A stretch of DNA of 12,542 nt from Saccoglossus kowalevskii (lineage: Eukaryota > Hemichordata > Enteropneusta > Harrimaniidae): positions 126,974-139,515 of the forward strand of contig NW_003107090.1 of NCBI RefSeq assembly GCF_000003605.2, given 5' to 3'. A model generated the notes under the pieces. It was not told where the DNA came from, searched no databases, and worked only from the letters and a program-made list of their open reading frames with translations. Position numbers and translations under genes: made by a program. Shown here piece by piece: positions 1-7,795 of the stretch. The stretch's first letter is position 1. The number at the start of each line of letters is the position of its first letter.

Positions 1-120
1 TGTTGCATTGTACCATTTTAATAGAAGCCGCAGCTTCTAATACAGATTTTACAGTATATGTTGTCTTTTATCACAGGTAATCTTCAGTTTCCACGTGATT
101 TCTCATAGTGGTAAATCAGA
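1..120 (+). other. Upstream intron end and 5' leader of the SPECC1L-like gene
   Basis: A pyrimidine-rich tract followed by CAG at 74-76 (tgttgtcttttatcacag region) looks like a splice acceptor. If it is used, the exon begins at 77 and gives a 44-nt leader before the ATG at 121. A TAA at 112-114 is in frame with that ATG, so the reading frame cannot extend upstream within this exon. A second AG at 118-119 directly before the ATG could also be used; it would let an earlier exon contribute more N-terminal residues. No promoter element is recognisable, and the transcription start probably lies outside the window. Confidence 0.5.
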
Positions 121-2879
121 ATGAAGAAATCGTGCCATATGTGCATTGACACACCTGCACAAGATGAACCAATAGTCTGTGATTGTACTGAGAACGCACA
201 CCTATCAAGGAGCTACATCAGCCGAAGCCAAGAAGATTTACTAGGTAGTGTAAGAAGGCGCACATCATCAACCAACAGCAAACCTCGACCACGCTCAACT
301 ATCGGGGCTCCCAAAGGTTCGGATTACTATCAAGATTTCCCAGAACTAACAGTGACAAAAGAAAATCATTCTGGTTCTCAGACTAATATTGCTCGATCAC
401 GTGGAGGAGAGTATTGTGGAAATCTGCGAGGCAGTTGTTCATATGATAATATAATCAGCGAGACTAAAGAAAGAGTCATTTCTTCTAGTCCCAGTGAGTC
501 GCAGTTAAATTATAGAGGGTTTTCCAGTCAGGAGAGGCTGGTAAGATTTTGTAGCGACAATACCACAAACTTGAGAGCAAAGTCTGACAAAAGCATGTCT
601 AATAGTATGTCGTCTACTGATGGCTGGTCTGAAATACAGACACTGTTGCAACAAACTCAGCAAGAAAATAATGATATGAGGCAACGAGTTGAAAAGTTGA
701 AGCTAGAAAATCAAGCTCTTAAAGATAAACTGCACGAGATAGGTGCTGGTTTTGAATTAAAGACAGATTCTGAAAAAGCCTTGCTTTTAAATCTCGAAAC
801 GTGTGGTACTAAAAGCAAAAGTCCAACTGTGTCGCCGGAATCTTCACCGCAGGATGGAGAAGTGGCCGAAGCTGTAGTGGCAGAACAGTCCCCTGACTGT
901 TGTTGTAGTGGCGGTACAGATCGTACTGCAACTTGCACATCTGATGATGACGCAGTGTTCGTACCTGAAGAACGCTTGTTGCCATCAGAGTCTAGCTGGG
1001 AAGTGCAAAGTATTCGCAGCGAGGGTTCGGTGGTCTGCCTGCAAGACAGAATACACCAAATGGAGGAAAATCACCACTCTGTGAATGAAGAGTTGCAAGC
1101 AACGTTACAAGAATTGCAAGATTTGCAGGAGAGCGTCAACGATCTGAGCGACGATAACGATCGATTAGTAGAGGAGAAGTCGATATTACTAGAAGCATTA
1201 TGCAGTCAAACTGAGAAACTGCAAAAATCAAAAACTGAAATCTCTCATCTGAAAGAAACATTGGAGGAAAATGATGTCAGTTATGATGCTGATGCATTTG
1301 ACAATTGCTACGTCGCTGACAGGTCAGAGATTGAACAACAAATATTGGAGTTAATGAATAATCAGGATGGTGGACTGAAGGAGTTGCTGAATGAGGCCAC
1401 AGACGGCAAGGAATCTGACGACATGATTGTGGCACTCAAAGAGAAAGTCAATGATCTAGAAGTGACATTGGAAGGTGTCATAAGCGAAAAAATTGAAGTA
1501 GAGAAAGATTTGAGCGAATACAAGATCAATGTCGAGAGTGATCAGATTGAATTGGGGAGGTTGCAAAACAAGATTGAACACGAGAGGGCTCGCTCTACTG
1601 AACTGTTGAATTGCCGCGAAGGAATGGAGAAATCTGATTTTGAAGTAATGATAGAGAACTTGCAACGAGAAAAAGACGTCTTAGAGACGGAAAAGAGTGA
1701 TTTGGAAGACTCTCTTGCTAAGAGTTTAAGTGAAAACAGCAAGCTGTGCAACACTATAGCTAAGTTGGAAGAGGAATCTGAACGAAATAAAACAGTTTCT
1801 AAATGTGAGATCAAAGACTTGCAGGAGGAGATTGAAAAGCTCAAAGCTGAGAAAGGGGAACTAGAAACAGAAGTTGGCAACTTGAAAGATTCCTTGGAAG
1901 AAATGGATGTAGAATGTGAGAGGCATCTCGCTGAAAAACAACAAGATGCTGCCACTATTATGGAACTACAGCAGATGCTGAAGACGATAAAACAACAAAA
2001 AAGTGATATTGAGAAGGCACTGTTTGAATTCCGCAGAAAGACTGCCCGTGATGAAGATGAATGGAAGCAGTTTCAAGCGGATTTACAAACTGCTGTGGTC
2101 ATTGCTAATGATATTCGCAATGAGGTTCAAGAAGAGCTTGACAATTTGAGACGTGATCGTTCATCACTGCAAGAGAAGGTAGATAAGCAAGCTGCAGAGT
2201 TGCAGCAGTTGCGTAGGCCGCATGGTTTGAGTGATCATGCAGACACAGGAAAGAATAGAAAGCCAGGGTTGCAGGGTGTTTTGGAACGTAGAAACTCTGA
2301 ATCCGGATTGAAAAGATTCAATCCTGGTGCGAATGACAGTGTTAAATTATCTGTCAAGAACTTAGTTCAGTCTATTGAAAATGCTGCTTCAGTTAAGGTT
2401 GGTGGTTCTCCGCCAACTCCAACAACACCACCAACACATGTAGAACGTCCATCGTTTGAAAGACGCAGATCCATTGGTGGTAAAGGATCTGAACCTAAAC
2501 AAGTAAAAGCAACAAGAAGATTAAGTAGTCCGCTATTTCCTCCTAGTGACAGTAATAAACTAAGCAGCAGTAGTGCCTGGAAGAAAATGGATGAACCCTT
2601 AGGTAGAGATAAGCCAGCGTACAGACTTCAGGAACCAACAGCGGGAAGAGAAAGGGGATTACGTCATCAAAGTGAACCAAAGGATGCTAGACTCGCTGTA
2701 TCTGCTGCTACACAGCCTAGATACAATGCTAGAAGATCCCTCACTAATATTATTACTAGAAAGATAAACACGCCCCACAAAGATAATCAAGAGGAAAGTA
2801 ATGGTGTGACTTCACCGGGACGAGGACCAGGATCAGCGTCATATCTCCATCCTCCAATGGCACAAGCTAGGAGATCTAG
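121..2879 (+). CDS. SPECC1L: SPECC1L-like coding exon 1 (giant exon, residues 1-919 plus two bases)
   Basis: An uninterrupted reading frame of 919 codons runs from the ATG to a donor AG|GTGAGT at 2879/2880, ending with two bases of a split Ser codon (phase 2). It reads through the donor into TGA at 2881, so the splice is needed. Residues 305-699 are heptad-rich Glu/Lys/Leu coiled coil. Residues 646-665 (DEWKQ followed by [15 protein letters not shown]) are the most conserved stretch outside the CH domain. The linker after residue 700 has a proline/threonine patch (764-772) and basophilic kinase-like sites RRRSIG (781-786) and RRLSSP (799-804). An N-terminal Cys cluster (C5, C8, C20, C22) is absent from human SPECC1L as I know it. 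A single very large coding exon is also a feature of vertebrate SPECC1L. Confidence 0.95.
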
Positions 2880-5800
2880 GTGAGTGTTCAATGTCAAGGT
2901 GCTCCTTATTTTACCATAGAGACTACAGAGTAAACAAATGATTTGGCCAGTAGGGGATTAAAATGGATACTTGGCATTCATACAAAAGTTTATGTTGGTA
3001 TTCAGGGCATATTAATCATTGATGTATATTTATCAGTGATTACATAGAATTTTGTTTTGAATGACAGAATAAACAATTATTGTAACCAATTAATAATACA
3101 TTACTGACACTGTTTATACAATTAGTATCAGTGTATATTGCCAGGCCATGTTAATATTGCAAATGCAAATTTCCTGGGGAGAACACTGGATATGTAGATT
3201 TATGTTTGTAAACTATTAGACTGGCAAAGTCAGACTTCTTTTTTTTTTTTACAAAAACAAATAATTAATTGTTCTTTTAGTTCTTTTAGCGTGATCGCAA
3301 AAACTAACCTGACCGCTAAAGATATCCCGACTGGACGCATCTGCTGGAATTTGACTATTCATGATGACATTGATTATTCATGAGTGGGTGTGTGAAAGTA
3401 AACATGACTTTTTAATAGTTGATTCGATTTGATTGCAGAAATGGATACTTTAACTTTCTAAGTGTGAAGACGATACTTTCATCCATGTTTACTGAAAACA
3501 AGTCGATTTAAATGTTCAATGTATATAAAAAGTCTTTCAATATCGCCAGGTCCCCAGAAGTGAAACTTCACATACATTAACATATGACGTATACAGCTGC
3601 ACTCTGATTCGTTGTCAGTACTAGTCACCAACTTTTAATTAGCATAATCGCCAGAGTGATTCCGCTCCGGTTTTCACTCCAACGCAGGGGGTCGCTTGCA
3701 GATGCGTCCAGTCGGGATTTCCTTCGCAGTCACGCCAGTTTTTGCAATCACGTTAAAAGGGTTAAATTAACAATTATATTTTTGTTTGTAAAACAAAAAA
3801 TAAGTACCGTCTTTGCCAGTCTAACTATTAATCTATCTTATAAATGCAGTGATGTTAGTGAGAAGAAAGACCCACTGACTACACTAGTAAAAGAAAAAGG
3901 TGGATCTAAACGCAATGCTTTATTAAAATGGTGCCAAGAAAAAACACAAGGATACAAGGTAGGTCCAGTGATATCAGTGAATCAGATTAGTTCAATAGTC
4001 TGGACCGTCTGCTCTACCCCATTGGTCATATAGCAGTAATCAGTCCAATACATTGATCAGACAATTTGAAGGTTTGGCATTGTATTTTGGATTGTCAGTC
4101 TATTTACAGACTAATGGTTGTGAACTAAACACAAATCTGAATTGAAAGCAATGTTTCTGGTTTATCTTAAAGCAGGAGGGTCATCACCTGTGCATGCGCG
4201 GGAATCGAGTCCCAAGCGACGATAACAACACACTAAAAACGCAAAGGCTCATGGGTAGACACTTGTTTGTAAACAATGACACACTATGGCCATCTGATGC
4301 ATGTGCAGATGACGACTCCCCAGTTTTACCTGTCAGTCAGTATATTACAAGAGATAGTTGAGGGAACAGGACAACAAAAATTGTATTTATATAAAAATAA
4401 TGTATTAATTTGTTTACTTTTTTCATCGTGTGTATGTTATGTGCAGTACAGTCCAAACAAAATTAACTTCTAAGCTGGACTCTCCTTTCCAACAAAATCT
4501 CATTAAGGTAGAGATGCTGTTTACCTGACAGGTATTTTAATTAGTTATTAGGAAACCAAGATGACCTCCCTTGTCCACAAAATTATATATTTTCAGAAAG
4601 CATATTGTATGAAATTTTATGGACACTGTAGTTTGAAATATGCACAAAAATGTGCTTTTTTTGTCAAAACTGATTTAAAAAAAATAGCTTCTAAACCATG
4701 CTTCTGTTTCTTGTCAAAATTGGTTTACGGGTACAAATGGCTGTAACAGTTCCAAATTTAAATGTATTATCGTTTTGTAAAAAAGTTAAATATAATGCAT
4801 AATATAGAGATCCTGTCATTTCTTTTTTTCACCATGTTTCTTTTTTATTATTTATGTACAGCCTTGCTAAATTTTGCTAAGCATTCAAAAAAGGGAATGT
4901 TTGCACTTGTTATCTATATTTTAAAATCATTTTTTGAGTATGTTCCACTATTCACAATTCTACAAAATTTTAACAGTCTATAGCCAAGACTGTTTGGATA
5001 ATAAAAAGCAAAAAAAAAAAATTTCACTCCCAAGTGCCCACTAATCTGCATCTCTACCTTAATCAATAAATTATACCATAATTTGCTTTTTGTAGTAGTT
5101 ATCTATGTTACCGATATAAAACTGACAGATTATTGAATCACACAATTTAGATTAATGAGCTGTGCTAGCTATATCCTTTTCAACACCAGTTTCCTCTTTT
5201 CATCACAAATTCACAAAATAGTGCCGTATATAGTCTAGAACTTTCATTTAGAAGACTGGGACAAAAATAGCCATACTTTTTGAGCCAAAACTGTTTTTTG
5301 GCTTCAAAATTAGGGTTCATTTCCAGAAATATTGAATATAAGAAACAAGTGCAAAATAATTTGAGCAAAAATGTCTGGTGGTGAATAGGTTGAGCCATCT
5401 GAAAGCAAGTTAATGTTACATATGGACTGTACTGTAGTTCTACTTGAACTAAATTTGTTTGTGTTTTGCAGGGGATTGATATTACTAACTTTAGCAGTAG
5501 TTGGAACGACGGTTTAGCCTTTTGTGCGTTATTACATAACTATTTACCACAAAAGATTCCTTATTATGAACTCAATAATACTGATAAGGTATGTAGCATC
5601 ACTAACCTAAGGGGTACATTTAGCATCCCTAGCATGTTCCTAATGAACTGGATGCAGTGTGGTAATTTGATTATAATTTTTGTGATAAATGACTCAAATT
5701 GATATTGAGTCCACTTTTAACAATTTAAGTAAAGATTTGTTTTTGTTGCCAGCTGCATGTAGACAAACTAACTCTGATTTATATACAACTTTTGATTATA

Positions 5801-6499
5801 GAAGCGTAATTTCAAATTGGCCTTTGAAGCTGCGGAGAGTGTGGGAATAACGTCAATTCTGGTAAGTAATCGGTTGGCATAGCGTGCAAACACTGATGAA
5901 ATATGTAATTCTGTCAGTAATTGGTGTATTTGTTTATTATGATGGGCTTGCTTGATTCATACATGTAGCAGTCCCATCCAACTGCAACCGGATTATTTCA
6001 TTTAAAGTCCAATTTATGTGTAAAATTGCCTGCATATCAATACCATGCATGCTTTGTAACAAATTTTGATGTTTATGAGAAATTTCACAAAAGTTGTTTT
6101 GAATCTAAGTCTTCAGTGAAATTTTCAATACTAAAACATTCAATGATTTTCACTACCGGTGACTCAAATTTGTTTTTTTACGCAAGCAAGCAAGTTTAAA
6201 GAACCCATATTTTTTCTCACCAAAATTTCTTTGTTACATTTTGACCAAATAGACATAATTTCCTACTTATTGACTACATGTCTTCATCAAATTTTTTTGA
6301 AAGAGCGTGGAAAAAATTATGTGGCTTCATTTTGTGAAAAAGTAACACTGAAAATTTGGCATGGTTAAACCCATGCAGAGTATTGACACGTTGACTTTTT
6401 CTCGTACAGGCTGCAGACGACATGGCTAGCATGGAGAGACCTGATTGGCAGTCTATTATGACATATGTTTCAGCTGTATATAAACACTTTGAAGGCTAA
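121..6499 (+). CDS. SPECC1L: Cytospin-A/SPECC1L-like coiled-coil and CH-domain protein, five-exon coding gene
   Basis: Join 121-2879, 3850-3958, 5472-5588, 5802-5861, 6410-6499; predicted 1044 residues, against about 1117 in human SPECC1L. Layout: low-complexity Ser/Arg-rich N-terminus (1-165), short coiled coil (about 171-208), acidic linker, long coiled coil (about 305-699), basic Ser/Thr/Pro linker (700-920), CH domain (about 938-1041). Blocks nearly identical to vertebrate SPECC1L include RIHQMEEN (310-317) with [10 protein letters not shown] just after, [15 protein letters not shown] (651-665), [13 protein letters not shown] (937-949), [16 protein letters not shown] (963-978), AAESVGI and ERPDWQ. 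Family knowledge: cytospins bind actin through the CH domain, associate with microtubules, and support cytokinesis, adhesion and cell migration; human SPECC1L variants cause facial clefting. Vertebrates also have the paralogue SPECC1, so this may be the single invertebrate ancestor of both. The family assignment is very secure. The exact N-terminus is less so. Confidence 0.95.
2880..3849 (+). other. Intron 1 (970 nt, phase 2)
   Basis: The donor is GTGAGT at 2880 and the acceptor is TGCAG ending at 3849. The first ~390 nt are AT-rich, with a T-run at about 3239-3250 and no visible function. The second half is filled by a TTAA-flanked element at 3277-3765, listed separately. The element's right edge lies only 84 nt upstream of the acceptor, so it is close to the expected branch-point region. 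An open frame over 3656-4033 is not a gene: it is element sequence running into exon 2. Confidence 0.85.
3277..3765. mobile_element. piggyBac-like non-autonomous element (MITE) with 68-bp inverted ends
   Basis: Positions 3277-3344 and the reverse complement of 3698-3765 align without gaps over 68 bp, with 12 mismatches by my hand count (about 82% identity). The innermost 19 bp (ATCCCGACTGGACGCATCTGC region) are almost perfect. The right end reads TTAACCCTTTTAACGTG on the minus strand, that is a TTAA target site followed by CCC, the usual piggyBac-type terminus. The left copy has decayed to TTAG by a transition. The ~350-bp interior has no transposase and contains a direct repeat of GAyTATTCATGA (about 3352 and 3371). 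Repeat similarity stops sharply at the inner edge, as expected for terminal inverted repeats. The superfamily is inferred from the target site and terminal bases only. Confidence 0.78.
3850..3958 (+). CDS. SPECC1L: SPECC1L-like coding exon 2 (start of CH domain)
   Basis: 109 nt, residues 920-956. It begins by completing the split Ser codon and ends in phase 0 at AAG|GTAGGT. It encodes DVSEKKDPL, then [20 protein letters not shown], which is the N-terminal helix of the CH domain including the family-typical KWCQ. The vertebrate counterpart has the same KDPL spacer immediately before the domain. It is preceded by acceptor TGCAG at 3845-3849. Confidence 0.95.
3959..5471 (+). other. Intron 2 (1513 nt, phase 0)
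   Basis: The donor is GTAGGT at 3959 and the acceptor is TTTTGCAG ending at 5471, with a good pyrimidine tract. The 5' part (3959-4502) shows no gene; a short GC-richer patch at about 4180-4225 is the only compositional change. A TTAA-flanked inverted-repeat element occupies 4503-5062. From 5063 to 5471 I see only AT-rich intron. Short open frames in this intron have no recognisable protein and low-complexity composition. Confidence 0.85.
4503..5062. mobile_element. Second TTAA-flanked inverted-repeat element (putative MITE)
   Basis: ATTAAGGTAGAGATGC at 4502-4517 recurs exactly as its reverse complement at 5048-5063. A perfect 16-bp inverted pair 560 bp apart is unlikely by chance. The edges can be read as TTAA target sites (4503-4506 and 5059-5062) around an 11-bp inverted terminus GGTAGAGATGC. 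The interior is very AT-rich, with A- and T-runs, and encodes no transposase. Its ends are unlike those of the element in intron 1, so it would be a different family. TTAA suggests a piggyBac-type origin, but other superfamilies are possible. Confidence 0.55.
5472..5588 (+). CDS. SPECC1L: SPECC1L-like coding exon 3 (CH domain core)
   Basis: 117 nt, 39 codons, residues 957-995, phase 0 at both ends; the donor is AAG|GTATGT. It encodes [22 protein letters not shown] followed by [17 protein letters not shown]. The [13 protein letters not shown] stretch is the diagnostic central CH-domain motif and is essentially identical to vertebrate SPECC1L. Confidence 0.97.
5589..5801 (+). other. Intron 3 (213 nt, phase 0)
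   Basis: A short intron between donor GTATGT at 5589 and acceptor GATTATAG ending at 5801. It contains no feature beyond AT-rich sequence. Confidence 0.9.
5802..5861 (+). CDS. SPECC1L: SPECC1L-like coding exon 4 (CH domain, 20-codon exon)
   Basis: 60 nt, residues 996-1015, phase 0; the donor is CTG|GTAAGT. It encodes [20 protein letters not shown], matching the vertebrate RRNF.LAF.AAESVGI segment of the CH domain. It is too short to appear as an open frame and is recognised by homology plus splice sites. Confidence 0.95.
5862..6409 (+). other. Intron 4 (548 nt, phase 0)
   Basis: The donor is GTAAGT at 5862. The acceptor is a strong pyrimidine tract ending CTCGTACAG at 6409. No repeat or coding feature is visible. 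An open frame at 6159-6368 has no recognisable motif and is taken as chance. Confidence 0.88.
6410..6499 (+). CDS. SPECC1L: SPECC1L-like terminal coding exon 5 (end of CH domain and stop)
   Basis: 90 nt, residues 1016-1044 plus TAA at 6497-6499. It encodes [17 protein letters not shown], then [12 protein letters not shown]. The vertebrate protein also ends with ERPDWQ and Y(K)xFE-type residues, so the C-terminus is intact and normal in length. The last five codons, CACTTTGAAGGCTAA (6485-6499), are also the start of the first unit of the downstream minisatellite. Confidence 0.96.
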   Translation, partial: AADDMASMERPDWQSIMTYVSAVYKHFEG

Positions 6500-6859
6500 T
6501 CTATAGAGCAGAGACACTTCGAAGGCTAATCTATGGAGCAACGATCACTTCGACGGCTAATCTATAGAGCAGAGACACTTCGAAGGCTAATCTATAGAGC
6601 AGAGACAATTCAAAGGCTTAATCTAGAGTGCTGAGAACGCTTTGAAGGCTAATCTATAGAGCAGAGACACTTCGAAGGCTAATCTGTAGGTCAGAGAACA
6701 CTTTGAAGGCTAATCTATAGAGCAGAGACAATTCGAAGGCTTAATCTAGAGTGCTGAGAACGCTTTGAAGGCTAATCTATAGAGCAGAGACACTTTGAAG
6801 GCTAATCTTGAGTGCAGAGAATGCTTCGAAGGCTAATCTTGAGTGCAGAGAACACTTCG
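6485..6859 (+). repeat. ~30-bp minisatellite, about 12 copies, first copy overlapping the stop codon
   Basis: Twelve units of 30-32 bp plus a 7-bp partial copy. The typical unit is CACTTYGAAGGCTAATC followed by TATAGAGCAGAGA. By hand the unit lengths are 30, 31, 30, 30, 32, 30, 31, 30, 32, 30, 31, 31. The first 15 bp of unit 1 encode His-Phe-Glu-Gly-stop of the SPECC1L-like protein; the rest of the array would lie in its 3' UTR. GGCTAA is kept in all units except the fifth and ninth, which read GGCTTAA. Units 4-7 and 8-11 are paired copies of a ~123-bp higher-order block; units 6 and 10 are identical. Confidence 0.95.
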
Positions 6860-6880
6860 TATTTGTATACTGCTATAAGA

Positions 6881-7265
6881 TATAGACTTGTTTACCAACC
6901 TCTAATGAGCCGTTATAATCAATATATCCTTCCATCTGATGTACCACTATAAAGTGTATATAGTAATATAGACTTGTTTACCAACCTCTGATGAGCCGTT
7001 ATAATCAATATATCCTTCCATCTCGTGTACCACTATAAAGTGTATATAGACTTGTTTACCAACCTCTGAGCCATTATAATCAATATATCCTTCCATCTGG
7101 TGTACCACTATAAAGTGTATATAGTAATATAGACTTGTTTACCAACCTCTGATGAGCCGTTATAATCAATATATCCTTCCAACACGTGTACCACTATAAA
7201 GTCTATATAGTAATATAGACTTGTTTACCAACCTCTAATGAGCCTTTATAATCAATATATTCTTT
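6881..7265 (+). repeat. 78-86-bp tandem repeat, about 4.5 copies, in the presumptive 3' UTR
   Basis: Copies start at TATAGACTTG at 6881, 6967, 7045, 7128 and 7214, with lengths 86, 78, 83, 86 and a truncated last copy. The 78-bp copy lacks TAGTAA near its end, and the third copy lacks GAT within CTGATGAGCC. Shared blocks are TTTACCAACCTCT, TTATAATCAATATATCCTTC and CCACTATAAAGTGTATATAG. Each full copy can form a small hairpin (ACTATA/TATAGT). Three copies carry TGTATATA. The unit is unrelated to the 30-bp minisatellite 21 bp upstream. Confidence 0.95.
6955..7123 (+). promoter_or_regulatory. Three UGUAUAUA (Pumilio-type) motifs repeated in the 3' UTR
   Basis: TGTATATA occurs at 6955-6962, 7041-7048 and 7116-7123, at the same place in three consecutive copies of the ~84-bp repeat. 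It fits the PUF/Pumilio recognition consensus UGUANAUA. The fourth copy reads TCTATATA and would not fit. PUF proteins repress or localise mRNAs through the 3' UTR. Binding here is inferred from the motif, in a region already rich in TATA. Confidence 0.3.
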
Positions 7266-7615
7266 CTTTTAACTAAATACATGCATGTAAATTTAGCATT
7301 GTAATATTATAAAGTGTTGAATAATTATGCAAATAGGCTTGACTTAAGTAATCATGGCTTGGTGCTTACTTTAAATTTTGCAGATTAAACTTGAGTGCTT
7401 TCATATACGATCAATCTGAAAAAAAAATTGGATTAATGTATACAACAAAGCATTTTACAGAATTATTTTTGTCATGAAAGTTTGAATGCAAAAAAAAAGC
7501 CTTGGACACATTTTTTTTGTTTTTACGTAGGACATTATTTATTTTTCTGAATATAATAATCTATAATTAGACATATATTAAAATTTGATATTAATATAAG
7601 GGTTGGGTAGTTTAA
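7266..7615. other. AT-rich presumptive 3' UTR, no feature recognised
   Basis: The tandem repeats end and ordinary AT-rich sequence follows, with A- and T-runs near 7419-7427, 7490-7498 and 7510-7520. No open frame or structure stands out. Confidence 0.6.
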
Positions 7616-7637
7616 TAAGTAAATAAATAAATAAATA
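7616..7637. repeat. (AAAT)n microsatellite
   Basis: About five units of TAAA/AAAT. It contains overlapping AATAAA hexamers (first at 7622-7627), the earliest canonical poly(A) signals after the stop, although here they arise from simple repeat sequence. Confidence 0.85.
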
Positions 7638-7725
7638 CATAGACAATTGTCCATGATGCAATACACACATTGCCCACCGTTTCTATTATAAAAATTTCCA
7701 GTTTGTTTGCACATTTGAAGCCAGT

Positions 7726-7795
7726 GAGCAGAGCAGAGCAGAGCAGAGCAGAGCAGAGCAGAGCAGAGCAGAGCAGACTAGACTAGACTAGACTA
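7726..7795. repeat. Compound pentanucleotide microsatellite (GAGCA)10(GACTA)4
   Basis: Ten perfect GAGCA units (7726-7775) run directly into four perfect GACTA units (7776-7795) in the same register. Both arrays are uninterrupted, so they are likely length-variable. Confidence 0.97.

Noticed and set aside
711-1955. Three minus-strand open frames opposite exon 1 (711-938, 1456-1665, 1542-1955).
   Set aside because: They are antisense shadows of the coiled-coil coding exon. Their Ser/Phe/Leu-rich composition is what reversed Glu/Lys-rich codons give.
3656-4033. A 125-codon plus-strand open frame across the end of intron 1 and exon 2.
   Set aside because: It combines the right end of the TTAA element with exon 2 by read-through. 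Only 3850-3958 is coding, joined to exon 1 by splicing.
4190-4215. GGAATCGAGTCCC resembling a tRNA T-arm or B box, suggesting a tRNA or tRNA-derived SINE.
   Set aside because: The T-loop does not fit GTTCRANNC, no A box or cloverleaf can be drawn at the right spacing, and there is no repeat tail.
4561-4983. Two hydrophobic open frames inside the intron 2 element, possible small membrane proteins.
   Set aside because: They are Phe/Leu/Lys/Tyr-rich through A/T-run composition, with no motif, and lie within an intron and a putative MITE.
6485-6859. The 30-bp direct repeats as a possible CRISPR array.
   Set aside because: Units abut with no unique spacers, and the setting is a eukaryotic gene. 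It is a minisatellite.
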